Part shown: piece after piece, positions 11,209-23,690 of the stretch | How the letters are laid out: each line of letters opens with the position of its first letter | How positions within the stretch are numbered: the first letter of the stretch is position 1 | NCBI GenBank assembly: GCA_031308135.1 | Contig: JAHLJT010000631.1 | Span: forward strand, 6,745,666 to 6,809,665 | From: Acheta domesticus | Lineage: Eukaryota > Arthropoda > Insecta > Orthoptera > Gryllidae | Length of the DNA stretch: 64,000 nt | Reading direction: 5' to 3' | Notes under the pieces: model-generated | What the model saw: the letters and a program-made list of their open reading frames with translations, nothing else | Databases searched by the model: none | What the model was told of the DNA's origin: nothing | Program-made: the position numbers and the translations under genes

Positions 11209-13375
11209 CAAGGAGGTTATAATACATGGAGGCGGCATGGCCGACCTTTCCCATTGCGGAAAATGAAGCCAGCCCCTTGCAAGCTCGGTTAGGCTACCCG
11301 CTTTGCAATTAGCCCCAAAAGCCTGAAGTCTACCATTCCACCCATGTATTTTATTTATTCATATTTTAATATTTCCGTAAGAAAGATGTTTTATATATAA
11401 TTATTTGCAATTAACAGACAGAAATACTCAGATAATGAAGCAAAACTGACCTGGAAAATATATTAAACCTCCCCAAAATTCATTGTCAGAAGAAATATTT
11501 TTGAAAATGGTTTCATTAATTGTCTAAAGCTGATAAGAATTTAATTTATGTACATCTTAAAAAAAGGGGGGTAACACAGTCTGAGTACAACAGCTTTTAG
11601 AAGGTTCAACAAGCAAGGAGTTGTAACTAATGTCACATAAATTGATGTGAAAACTGCTAATCATGTTCCAAATTTGACATAAAGTAATGAAAATTGTAAA
11701 TTTGGATGAGCCTGAATATTTAAAAATTCTGGATCGAAATGGTAACAAATTGCCTGAACAAACCCAATAATAAATTTACATTCCAATTGCCTTGCACAGA
11801 AGTATTTAAGGCTTTAATAATGGAACTGAGGAGAAATCTATGGACAAGAACAACATTTAAAATATGCTCAAATTTAGTTTTCCTGAAGCCAAATTAATTT
11901 GAACATGTTTTCAAAACAAATATTTTTCCAATGCAAATTCAATATTGTATTCAGAAAAACAAATATGTATAATTAATATAACCTTTCTTACAGGAACTCA
12001 AGGGGATTCAAGGAATTCAAAGAGGGAACACATTTAATTTTTTTTGTAATGAACCTTTTTTGTAAAAGGTAATCAGATAATACAAAATATTTTTTCAGAT
12101 GTACAATTTTACTTATTTTAATGTTTACAATTGTGACATTACTATTAAATAACACAAAATAATTTTACAATGTAGGGGCGCGAATGTAAACAGTTTTAAC
12201 ACAAAAACTCTCATTCCCAGGCCAGGTAAAAAAGTGGGTAAATCTTGTTCTTATTTATAGTAAGTGACTTCCTTGGATAGTATAAAGGATGCTTGAAAGA
12301 ACAGTGCAGGTCTCATTTTTGTTGAAATCCCTGATTTTTTGAAAATTTCATTAGATCCGAATTGTTTCTGAAGTCTTCCTACAATTCCAATATTGAAGAT
12401 AGTTTTTTTGTTTGTTTGTTTTTTAATGAAATATGATATTTAAAGACAGATCTTGAAATAAGATCATGTACAATTTTATGAAAATATGAGTAGTCTGCAA
12501 AATTTTGCATAAAATATACAATATTTTTAAACAATTTTTTTCATAAAAATTACTGCACATTTTTCTTAAAATTTTCATGTTTATGAAAAGACTGCAAAAA
12601 ACTAGAACAAAAAGCAAACAAAAATAATGCTAGTCTCCTTTCCAGCTCGCTTTCTGTATATATTTTAAAAATTGCCAATTTAGAAATAACGCGAGAACAT
12701 AAATTCTGTTGTAGCACAACTAGCTTGTATTTATACTTGTCAGAGTAGATCAAAATCTTCACATTTAATTAGAACTTATTTTAATTGGTATAATTAATGT
12801 TTTCAATACAACTGATGACAGACTTACAGAAAGAAAAAGCAAAATCAAGTCGCTAATCAACAAAATAGTTACAGTGTGAAATTATTGATTTTTATTAACA
12901 TTGATTCTCAATAATACTGCAGTATTTAATTTTCAAATTTTGTCAAGCATTGGTGGTGACTGCAGAGTCAACTGAGCATGCAACGTGTATGAGTAGGGCC
13001 CAGATGTTTATGACCTAAAAATGACGGAAATATGTAAGCATTTATGACCTAAAAAAATGTGAAAATATAACCGTAAATATGACTTAGAACATTTTTTAGG
13101 CATTTTCAAAACCTTCAAAATATTGCCGCTGTTTATATGAAATATACCTCCAAACAATTTATTTCACTGAGAAAAAATGTCCATTAAATGTTTTCTCCCA
13201 AGAATAAAAATAAATACCTCGCGGTACAGAGGAACGCAAAGCAATAAACAAAAAGAATGTAGCTAGCAAGCCGAGACGCACTCCAATGTTTTGGGCTACA
13301 AAACATGGCGGACACACCAGCGATTGGCTTCACTTTTGGGAGCCGATGTCGCCTCCATGTATTATAACCTCCTTG
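11209..13375. mobile_element. non-autonomous hAT-like (8-bp TSD) DNA transposon
   Basis: Terminal inverted repeats start CAAGGAGGTTATAATACATG and match perfectly for 26 bases. The flanks carry an identical 8-bp target duplication, GCATGGGC, at 11201-11208 and 13376-13383. CA...TG ends plus an 8-bp duplication indicate hAT, or less likely P. The 2.1-kb interior is AT-rich without a recognisable transposase. Confidence 0.78.
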
Positions 13376-14145
13376 GCATGGGCACACTGGGCGATCACCC
13401 GGGGTCCCGCAAATGATGCAGTCCGATGATGGGACCGATGGGAAAAATTACTAAGAAACTGAAAAAGAAATTAGAACTCGGGAAAAACGTTATCGCATAA
13501 GTCTCGGTGCAGTAGTCTGATAATTCATAAAATTTTCAATTAATGTTTTACCTTAAATAGTTAATTATAGTAATTACTTGTACTGAAATTCATATTTATT
13601 ATTTAATTATTTTACAAGTAATTTTATTAAACACAAAATTTTCTAGTGTTTTAAGTTCACCACGAAAATAGTATTATTTGATCCCTGAATACTTTTACTT
13701 AACAATATTATTTAAAATATATTTCCAAAACATTTTTCGATCTTATACATATTTTTATTGTTATTTATAAAATAAAATAACTCATTAGTTTCTTGATACC
13801 TCCCATTTTCATTTTTGATTTCATTTTTTGGTTAATCTCTAGAACATTCGAGTTTTTATATTTTTCCGAGGGGGGGCTATGTTTCAGCATTGCCGCGAGC
13901 CATAGTTGTCTAGCTGCGGCACGGGTTCGAAGTAAATATTATCATGACCTTAGTGATTGTGCGAAGGTGCTCCTTTATATCACGAGGGTAATTCAATACT
14001 TAAAGAGACAAATTGGTCTAGAGAAAAACAGTTGGTAGGACAAGTTTGGTAATTTTAGGACTTTAAGTTGACATCACTGGGATCAGCCCTGATCATCTGG
14101 AAGATCATCATTGTTGTGTTCATAACCTCAAAATTTAGTTGAACG

Positions 14146-14375
14146 ATGGCGAGACCGCCTGAAAATTCCATATTGAACAATGTTCTGTGATTCTTTCTTT
14201 ACTTGCTGAAGGTGAAAAAACAGCTAATATATACTCTAGAATGACTGAAGTGTATGATGAAAGTTGAATAAAGCGCAGGAATTTTTACAAGTGGGTAAAA
14301 CGGTTCAAAACGGCCGAGACTCAGTGACTGACGAACATCGTTCTGGCCACATCAGGAGGAAAAGTCCTATAGACT
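14146..14375 (+). pseudogene. mariner-like transposase N-terminal (HTH) fragment
   Basis: From ATG at 14146, shifting frames give LAEGEKTANIYSRMTEVYDE, then RRNFYKWVKRFKT. This is the N-terminal helix-turn-helix region typical of mariner transposases (AEG-x-IYxRM...W..RFK). Internal stops and frame changes show it is dead, and the catalytic part is absent. Confidence 0.55.
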
Positions 14376-14761
14376 GTGTTTTGGGACGCTGAAGGTGCGA
14401 CTAATGACTATTGCTTACCCTTGAACAATACACCCGATCCTCTCTCCGTACGTAAGGCAAAAACAAAACAAAACGAAACAAAAAATCTGAAAGTTCTAAA
14501 TTTCATGTGAGATTGCACAATAATAATCAGTTCTTTTTCATTAAACAGCATCAAGTAAATTTATTCATTAAAGTTGCATTGCTGTTTGTTAAATCATCTT
14601 TTACCTAGTTATAATACTGAAATTCGTATACACTTTGGTCATGACCACATATAATTTTAAATAAATAGTTCGTACAAACTGTACTATGAGCTCTCTTCCT
14701 TGACGGGGTGGATGGCGCCTCGCAGGATTCTCCCGACGTCTTCTAGCGACACCGTCCGGAC

Positions 14762-15436
14762 TGTAACGTTCGCGGTGGTGAATTAAAAACACAGATTTAT
14801 TTTAACAGAGATGTTTATTTATGTTACACTATTACACTAAAATACTTGATTTATTTACAGGTTGGCTTCACAGTCCTTGTGTTCTTGAATTCGTTATTTA
14901 TTTATACACGGCACAGTCCTCTTGATTATTTATTTTCACTGTTCTCTTCTCATGCACTGCTGCACAGTCCGATGCACTCACCGCTGTCCGATGCACTGAT
15001 TACAGTCCACTGCGCTGACCACAATTCACGGCTCCGACGACAGTTCACGGCGCCGACCACAGTTCACAGCTCCGACCACAGTTCACGGCTCCGACCACAG
15101 TTCACAGCTCCGACCACAGTTCACGGCTCCGACCACAGTTCACGGTGCCGACCACAGTTCACAGCGCAGACCACAATCCAGTACACTGCCGTCCACAGCG
15201 ATGCACACACACAAACTTCACAGCTCGGCTTCCTGACTAGACCTGACTGACTGACTGACTCCGGCCGCCGACAGCGACGCATTTATACCTGGCCGGCGCC
15301 CGCCTGGATCCTTCTGGAACTCGCGGCACACTTCTTGGCTACCCGCGAATACCCCGGAATCGTCCAGTTCAGGGGTCGGCGGCAGATGATGCAATCCGCG
15401 CAGCGGATTCCGGCAGATGACGCAATATTCGTTACA
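14762..15436 (-). mobile_element. solo LTR (Gypsy-like), 4-bp TSD
   Basis: The block begins TGTAACG and ends CGTTACA, with GGAC on both sides (14758-14761 and 15437-15440). On the minus strand a TATAAAT at about 15280 precedes AATAAA-type signals near 14790-14830, giving the expected U3-R-U5 order. Length is 675 bases. No internal region follows on either side, so recombination probably removed it. Confidence 0.68.
15017..15168. repeat. 19-bp tandem array inside the solo LTR
   Basis: Eight units of GACCACAGTTCACGGCTCC with small changes (CGG/CAG, CTCC/GCC). The 19-base period is not a multiple of three, which argues against coding. The units sit downstream of the presumed TATA box on the minus strand. 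Confidence 0.8.
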
Positions 15437-15440
15437 GGAC

Positions 15441-15462
15441 GGTGACGGACGCGTCCGTCACC
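15441..15462. repeat. perfect 22-bp palindrome
   Basis: GGTGACGGACG followed by its exact reverse complement. It starts immediately after the solo LTR's right target duplication, so the LTR landed at its edge. Confidence 0.8.
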
Positions 15463-18400
15463 TCGACCCAACCTCAGGCCGTCCAGTTACCTAACTCCAT
15501 TTACTTCTCTCTTACGTCTTCTCACTTGTGGAACATCACTATTAACAAAAATGACTTCTTTATAAGCATACACCTTATTGCTTGCGTCTCGGACGGACGC
15601 TTTTTCGTGAACAATTTTCTCTCACGGAATTCGTTCTACTATTGTCACTGTGATATGTCAATGTCCAAGTTTCTAATAAAATATTTCTAAGTTCCACTCT
15701 CGGCACTGTGGAATTATTTCAAAGTCCGAATTCCAAGTAAAATATTTCTAAGTCCTGCCATCATCACTTGCACCTCACAAATTCACAAGCGATCCGTTCA
15801 CCACCAAGTCTGCAGCACGAATCAATTTTATATTCGTCTGCTCAACCCTCGAAACATCACCTTCATTGTTTCACCAACTTTTTCGAAACATCCGTTGACG
15901 TCACCTTTCCTGTCCTATTATGAAACCAATCATCTTGTGGTAACTATGGTGTATCTTCGCGTTACTACGGTGTCGTACAGCATATTACACCTTAGCAGCC
16001 CACATGTCAGAATGTTATTTATGTTGCTGCGTTGTCGAACTGCATATTGCACCTTAACGACCCACCTGTCAAAATGTTATTTACGTTGCTATGGTGTCGT
16101 ATTACGCGTTTATGCCTCAGAAACTCCAAGTCTATTGGTAATATCTTCATATTTAGTTCTTTATTTACTCTGCGTATTTTGTATATCATACTATGAAATA
16201 TTTGGATTTGCGAACCCGTTGATTGGATGTGAAAAGTGCAAACTTAAAGATTTTGAGTCCTTGTGGTAGTCGAGTTGAAGAGACTCCCTTAAGGGCTCTA
16301 TATTTTTTTTACAAAGTGTTGGCTTTTTGAATATATATGTTGGAAAGTATTAATTATATTCGAGAGAAATATTACTTACATTGAACTTTAATAATCTTTA
16401 CATAAAACTAATAATTTTGTACACCGTGGCTCTAACTGAACAGACTTGTGGTATTAATTTAATTTATACGTTAAATCATGTATAAATTATCTTTATTCTT
16501 ATATATTGTAACCCAACCCTTCTCTTGCCTCGGGCGTTTGCTTTGGTCTTTGGAAACGGGTACGTGGTTTTCATAAGAGATACACATACACATGGATAAA
16601 TTTAACAAAAGAACATTTAATGGCCAGATTGATGAAACATGATGGATGAAGTACATTAAGTTATTACATGAATTTCTTGCGGCTGAATTACTTTTTATCT
16701 TAAATTCTCTTACTGGCATGATTAAACATGATAACAAAAATTGCAAATTAAGCTATCCCGCTTTTATAGATGCCGACGCTAAAGGCGTCTGTACCTCTCT
16801 GTCCTGTTCAGATCTTCTATTGTTGGAAGTCCTTCCGCATTATCGCAGTAACAATGTTGATATTACCATGTTTTGGTGGTGTTCCGGAAGGGAAGCACTG
16901 CCAGCTGGCGGCGGTCTCGGGCAGACGGATGAAAGGCGCCTCGCCCGTCACTGCGGTCAAGGTCGGCCACGTCCCAGTAGCCCCCGGCCCGTCTCGGCCG
17001 CATCAGGATCGTCCCCCAGCGGTGATTATGCACCAGGCACCGACAAAAGACGGTGGATTAGCTCCGACCCCGGCTCGGCAGCTCGCAAATGGCCCAAGCG
17101 AATGGTGCAGGTGCATACGGCTGATTACGTATGACGGCGTGCGATCGCGGATACGGCCGGTCATTTGCGCTTCCAGAAACGCGAGAGAAATTTTCCTCTG
17201 TGCGCGCGAGCGACTCGCTAATCATCCCGAATTACTGCATGATGCACATGCCGGGTGGCAAAGTTCGTGATCGGCTATGGCTCTGATCACAATTAGTTAA
17301 ACTTAGTTTCACGCAAGAACTAATGCGAAAACCTACATCAATATCTCGACAAAGTTCTATCTGAAGTATATCTGAGTCTTTCCGAAATGTTACGAAAGAA
17401 TTGGCGTCTCTCATCGATAGTAGTTCATTCCGAAGTCTACGAGAGAAACTGACGTCTCTCCTCGATGATAGATCTCTAAGAAGTGATTTTTACTCAGTTC
17501 TAACGACCTAACGAGAGCTCCGGTACCCCTCTCTTGTTTCTGTAGGTTCGTCCTGATTGCAGGAAATCAAATTTTGGTGGAACGGCGGTGCATAGTTCCG
17601 GCCAATGCCTTGCCTTCTCGCGATCGAAAATTTCTGTTGCAACTTTTGGCAGTTGAAGTCGCGAGGCATTACAGGGATAACATATGTGGCGAAGTTTGTT
17701 AGGTTGTAAAACATCGAGTGGGTGTCATGTCAATTCCGGCGCTTTGACGAGGGCGCCGCGTGAGACGGACAATGCGCTGCCTCTTGTCCTCTCCCCGGGT
17801 TGCGGCGGGCGTCGGTCGACCCGAAGACGGTGGCCTTTCAGAAACGCCTCGGCAGGGGGAGGTAGGGTCGTAAAACCCGACCGCGCGCCCGCTCCGAAAG
17901 CGACCCGGCACGGCCGGCGCGGGGGCAGGGCCGCGCCCCCTCAATCGCTTCTCCTCCGATCGAATCAAATTCTGATAAAATTAATTTAATATCACTGATA
18001 CTCCGTTCGCGGCAGGTCGTACTGTTACTATATATATATTGAAACGAGTCGTGGATTTGACTCTACACAATATTTATTAGTAAAAGGGGACAGGGACTCT
18101 TCCCCGGGAATGGGCTCTGGAGTCAATCATGTTCATCAATGGAAACATACGGGTAAACATGAATTTTTATTGCTCGAATAATTACAATACAAAATTGGTG
18201 ATTCTTGTTGCTCACAAAAACATCTACTTTGTCATTTCCCTATTTTAAATCACATCCCATTTGTCAACTCTTTATTATCCTGAAACCTCACTCATTTGTT
18301 ATAATTCCCACATCTGTGGGGCCTCGACTAAAGATCACTGTCCCCTGCCGACTAGTCACCCTCCCTTCCAATATTCTTCCGGCCGTTTTTACTCACAGTA

Positions 18401-19247
18401 CTTCCGTCCCCGGGCCGCGCCGCTTCGCGTTCGCCCCTCCGCCGACGGGGCGATGCTTCGCGCCGCGCCGTCCGTGCTCGTGCCTCTTCGGGTCGCAGGA
18501 TGCCGACGTGGGGAGGGGGCCCGTTCCGCCACCCGCCTTCGATGCTCTTCCGCCGTTCCCTGCACGACGCTGACTGCCGATATCTTATTGTCCACTGCCG
18601 TTGTAACGGACCTACCGTGCGTCGCCCTCTAATGCTTCTCGCCTCTGCCGTCCGTAATAAGTATTTCCTTCTCCGTTTAACAACTGGTCCTCTACATTTA
18701 CTCGATGCTATCCTGGTGCCCGCCCGCGTACGTTACTTTGTCAATGCCGATTTCACAACTTTCAACATATTCCAATAATTAATCTCGCTCACTCCGTTGT
18801 TCCCGCCTGTTCTCGAAGCTACATATACCAAACATTAGCGGGTTAACTGCCGCACGGGAATCCACATGCAGCCGCTCCTCCACACTCGCCCACGTGAATG
18901 TCTTTACGCGTCGATACTGTCTTTTATTCACTTAAGTAATACCACCATTTTAGTTCACTTCATGCCTTTTCCCACCATCTTGTCCTTCCCGATGCCTATC
19001 CTCCACGATGGTTTCAGATTTCACTACTGTCCGTGTTCTTTCTTCCACACACCACATGACCGTCCGTTTCATTCCTCCGCCATCGCTCCACTGCCGGTCC
19101 GTCCCGTGATTCCGTCGCCTTCAGTTCTCCACACTGAATCGACTCCGGCACCCGACTCCGTCGGCGCGCCGGCCGCTACCGCGCAGTTCAAACGTTCTTC
19201 ATTCTCAGGAACGCATTGTTATCATTGTAATGATAACAATTCGTTTC
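15463..19247. other. unassigned, patchily GC-rich sequence
   Basis: GC-rich blocks at about 16860-17250, 17700-17960 and 18400-18600 alternate with AT-rich stretches. The open frames here are Arg/Pro-rich by-products of GC content, and I recognise no protein. An imperfect doublet, GACGTCTCTC or GGCGTCTCTC followed by TCGATGATAG or ATCGATAGTA, lies at about 17400-17475. LTR or leader regions of decayed elements are plausible but unproven. Confidence 0.5.
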
Positions 19248-19249
19248 AA

Positions 19250-19287
<38 letters not shown>
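19248..19287. repeat. (TA)n microsatellite
   Basis: About 38 bases of alternating AT with one G interruption, directly abutting the left end of the mariner-like element. Confidence 0.9.
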
Positions 19288-19288
<1 letters not shown>

Positions 19289-20185
19289 GAGGGTTGTACC
19301 AAAAGTAAGGTTCCCATATTTTTTACAAATAGAAAACATTATTTATTGTCATTAATTTATACATAATGGAAAAGCTTACACTGTTGTCTATTTTTTAACA
19401 TAAACTCCATTTTTTCGACGATGCTCCAGCTTTTGTATTCATAAGTCGAAGAAGTCTCCCGCCAATCCGTTGAGGAAGCGTGTTACCTCCGCTCGGATTT
19501 CGTCGTCGCTTTTGAAGCGTTCGCCATCTAAGTGTTCCTTTAGCTTAGGAAAAGGTGATAATCGCTGGGGGGTAAGTCCGGCCTGTACGGGGGATGGGGC
19601 ATAACGGTCCACCCAAATTTCTTCAAAAGCTCTTGTGTTGGACGAGCGACGTGGGGTCGAGTGTTGTCGTGAAGAAGCTGTTGGAAAACAAGCTCGGTTT
19701 ATCTATTTACGTATTACTGTAGCTTTGACCCAATAAATACAAGGGGTTTTTGTGAGGAGATATTCCGTTTTATTCCAGACAGAAAATCATTACAACTTAG
19801 TTACGATCAACAACCCTCCTTTTGTTTCTCCACTGCATAACACATGAACGTGACACACTAAACCTATGATATATGTTTACCAACAGAAGCACTACTTCCT
19901 CCGTTAGTCGTCCTCTCCGGCGATTCTGGATTGCTCCTTCTGGATTGCGGTAACTTCCGGGCGTGGAGAAACCGTATTACTGCTCGAAGCTCGTACTTGG
20001 CGGGAGCGGCAATCAACACTTCCATCTCTGACGGCTGCCACGCGAACACTGAGCGACGTAGCGAACCGCGGACGGGCTATCTCGAGTGGGGGAACCACTG
20101 TGCATGGCACTGTTGTCGGATTTAGCCTAGCACCTTCCTTCAAGGCTATAGCTCATTGGGAACCTTACTTTTGGTACAACCCTCG
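19288..20185 (-). mobile_element. mariner-like element with replaced interior
   Basis: The ends CGAGGGTTGTACCAAAAGTA and its inverted copy (through TGGGAACC on the inner side) delimit about 0.9 kb, with TA nearby on each flank. Adjacent minus-strand sequence (19330-19680) encodes the transposase C terminus. The middle, about 19690-20130, is unrelated GC-rich sequence, so the copy is defective. Confidence 0.7.
19390..19690 (-). pseudogene. mariner transposase C-terminal fragment
   Basis: The reverse strand reads LLHDNTRPHVA, FGWTVMPHPPYRPDLPPSDY, HLFPKLKEHLDG and IQKLEHRRKNGVYV. HDN and PPSDY are the second and third catalytic-acid contexts of mariner transposases. At least one stop and one frameshift interrupt it, and everything upstream of HDN is missing. 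Confidence 0.72.
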
Positions 20186-21769
20186 AATATGTAAAGTGGA
20201 TGTTGGTTTATACATAAGAGCTAAACTCCGATACCGTTGTAGCAATCTCCATGAAAGTTGGCACGTCTATGTGTATTTTCACCCAGAAGGTTTACTTGCT
20301 GTTAATTCTGTTGTAACTCCACTACAAGACGCTGTCCCTGAGGGAAGGAAGGATAGACAATGAGAAAGGAAGATGGGAGCTGAAAGAGAGAGATGAAGGG
20401 CAGAACAACGTCTACCGTGTTTTCCCAGTAATAAATATACGGTTGTATAAAAATATAAAATAAATGTTACAATGTTTTATTCTCTTACTTGAAAACAATA
20501 TTTTTGAAATTTTCTGGACTGAATTCAAATCTGAGGATTCAATTTCAATATTAAGCCATATGCCTAAAAGTCTTAATCTACGCGCGCACTGTGTTGTTAC
20601 GGATGGAACAGGGCGGAAGGCAGTTTTTCGCTACGGAGTAGAGAGAAAGTTATATAAAACTGCGCCAAAAAAACAGCGAATTTTCGGCAGGAAAACTCTT
20701 ATTGCAGGGCCCTGGTAACGAAAAAGTGGATAAATCCAGTTGCTAAATTTAGAACAAAAATCCTCTAACACATGGTTAAGCCTTGATACCGAAAAAATGA
20801 ATGACGCCAAAATATCTGTCCGTCTCTGAACGCTAGTGGCTAAACCGTTCAGCCTATTTTTTTGAAAATTGATATTTCTCAAACAATCTGGCTGATATCC
20901 CGGCCCCTTGAATTTGAAGCGGATTTTTACTTTCCCGTATACGTACGTATATACGGAGTAATATACATAGTATAGGGAAACTTATGTAATGCTGCGGAAA
21001 ATCGATTTCGAGATTTCAATGGGAATACACGTTTTGGGGATTCCCTGATACCGAAAAGTGGTTATTTTCAAAACGTCCGTCCGTCAGTCAGTGAACAACA
21101 CTAGCGCAATGTGCCTAAACTATACGTACGATTTTTTCCAAAATGGATATTGCACGGTCGAACTGGTTGCACTCAAGGCGCCGCAATTTTTAAAAACATT
21201 CTTCAAAATTTGGGGGTACTTAATATGACGCCATCCGGACACTTTCGAAATTTTCTCAAGAACGGCTCCAGTTTTCTCCTTTAAATTTCTTGTGAGAATA
21301 GAGTAAAATACACTTATTAAGGTGGCGTAGGTCAGATTTACACGGTTAACTTTGAATCTTCGAAATTTCCAAAATTTTGAATTTTGTTCAGCGTTTTCCT
21401 ACAACAACGAAATTGAAGATAAAGATGTTTCCTCCAAATAAAATTTCTTCTCCAAAGTGAGTGATTTCATTAACGTCAGGTACATTTTTTGAAAATTTGA
21501 GTAGTTTTGGCTCAATTTTGCGTGCAATAAGTGCAATTAAAAACTAGTGGTACTACAGAATGGCATAGACTTTCCCGTATTAGTTTTCTATTTCCTTGGG
21601 TTTTCGCTAGCTATATTGAATTGCCACACTCTCTTTCTTGTCAGCTGCCATCTATCACCGCCAATAGTACATTTTTTTGTATACCAGTATTATAAACAAC
21701 CCTTTTACATTAACAAAATCGTTCATAGTATGGCATATTATTGCACGAACCATTAAGTCATCGCTATTT

Positions 21770-22640
21770 CTGCACGATATATGAGCCATCACTGACGTAA
21801 TAGTCACGGCCCCTATATATTATCGAGTTTAAAGAAGGCAGTGGTACCATATAAATAGATTGCAGTGTTCGCAGTAAAATCAAATGCGTTATGAAAAAAC
21901 TTCCTTTTAAAAAATTGGATTGCAGCTGCATTTGCCATGATTGCAAAACAAAAACGTTTTTTGTGCTTAACATGTAAGGGTCTTAAGGAAATGTATTTTT
22001 TGCAGACCTCAAAATAATTAAATTCTTCACTGGATACGATAGTAAATATTCCGGGCTTGTCATTTTTTGTTCACTATCAAAACAGAACCTTCTTTCACAT
22101 CGTTGATGCACAAAGTGTACAATTCGACACGTCTACAAGCACCAAATATGCCAAAAATAGCAACAACCTGAAAATCATACCAGTTATTAATACAATACAC
22201 CAGTTAATAAATAAAACTTAACTATTATTGCCACTGTCATTATTATACCTTCATTAAAGAAAAGTTTCATCATCAGCTTTTGTAAGAAGTGTGTTTACAT
22301 CTTGTTGGGAAAATACCATTGCCTTTATAGGTTGATATCCCACATTTGCATGTTTCATAAGTAAACTTACTTTGTGAAAAGTTCCAATATCAATATTCTC
22401 TTTGATCTTTAGCATTTCCTTTAATTTGGAATAAGTACACCATAGTGTCGACGCTTTACATGCTGTGGACTTAATGTTTAAAGAAGCATGCATTAAATTA
22501 ACAAACGTCTTTATTCTAGCATGTGCATTATACTTACTTAACCAAACTGCTCCGATAGATACGAAAGAAAAGCAGCTTTGCATAATAAATTTGCATATTT
22601 TTTATCCATAAATTTCCTTAACTCTGCTTTTGCAGCTTCT
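21770..22640 (-). pseudogene. Crypton-like tyrosine recombinase, decayed
   Basis: The frame 22254-22583 encodes STLWCTYSKLKEMLKIKENI and GYQPIKAMVFSQQDVNTLLT, resembling the core-binding domain of Crypton/KIAA1958-type recombinases. Removing an 81-base GT-AG candidate intron (22168-22248) leads to AIFGIFGACRRVELYTLCI, which fits the box with the first catalytic Arg. After another break come EEFNYFEVCKKYISLRP and a Phe-Phe region. I do not find the later His-x-x-Arg and Tyr motifs. Several frame breaks are present. The family assignment is from motif memory. Confidence 0.55.
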
Positions 22641-22939
22641 TCCACAATTTATCTTGGCAAATCCATTATGTTTGAATCACGACTTTCAAACTAATTGCCA
22701 TATGTAAACAAATTTGTCGCTTAGGTAGCATTCATGAAAAAACATGAATTTGAGATCTACTACAACTACGAATTACAACTTAACACAATTAATTTCGCTC
22801 CCTTAAATCCTTATAATACTGTTATATAAAAATAGTGTATGCAACTCGTTTATACTGTTAATTATTTGCACTCTTAAGAGGATATTACAGAACTCACTTC
22901 CAACGTTGTTCATTCGGTAATATCTTCTTATTCGTGTAA

Positions 22940-23690
22940 AAAAAGGACAACGTTATAAACTAATTGCATAATATGCTATTGTCATTTTCTTAATATTTCG
23001 GTTTCGTATTGGTAGAACGGAAATATTAATTTTAGAATATTAAAGAACACAAAAACCTAGTTATAAATGGCAATTTTCTTTTAAAAATGATGTGCCGTTC
23101 AAGAGAAAATGGCGTTTTAGCGCTACTAAAAATGCGAAATTTGAAGCTCATTTTCACAGAAAATGATTGAGTTTTCAAAATACTTTATTTGAAGTTATTT
23201 GAAGCACTTACACTCACAAATATAATAATGTTTACAAATTGCTGGTAATGTGCATATTAAAGATGTGAGAGATCTTTCAAAAAAATTACAATTATGTAAT
23301 TTTTGAAAAAAACAAAAAAATAACTCAAAATTAACTTTACGTTATACTAAAGAGTCTAATTATCACTATCTGTTACAAAAGTTTCAAGAAAAAATTTGCA
23401 GCCATATACGAGAAAATGGCGTTTGAGCATTTCTGAAAATGCCGAAATTTGAGCTACTTTTCACAGAAAATGGTAGTGTTTTCGAGAAACTTTACTTGAC
23501 ATTATTTAAAGCATATATACTCGTAAATATAATAATGTGAAAAAAATCGCCGATAATGTAAATATTAACGACGTGAGAGACAAGTAAAAAATTTACATTT
23601 TTATAATTTTTGAAAAAACCAACTGATAGACCAAAATGGCTTTTATGTCATTGATAGAGTACATTCAACACTATCCCTACCAAAAGTTTA
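22940..23690 (-). repeat. inverted-orientation modules of the AT-rich repeat family
   Basis: Two diverged units of about 370 bases share GAGAAAATGGCGTTT, GCGAAATTTGA-like, TTTTCACAGAAAATG and ACGTGAGAGA strings. They are reverse-complement relatives of the modules at 24610-26155. I see no coding capacity. Confidence 0.6.

Noticed and set aside
15017..15168. Possible CRISPR-like array
   Set aside because: The units are contiguous 19-base tandem repeats without spacers, in a eukaryotic LTR.
14846..15250. 134-codon plus-strand frame across the solo LTR
   Set aside because: It runs through a 19-base tandem array antisense to the LTR's own TATA box. No protein family was recognised.
16646..18778. 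Several Arg/Pro-rich open frames in GC-rich blocks, considered as genes or rDNA
   Set aside because: No conserved domain, start context or rRNA landmark could be recognised. Overlapping frames on both strands point to composition effects.
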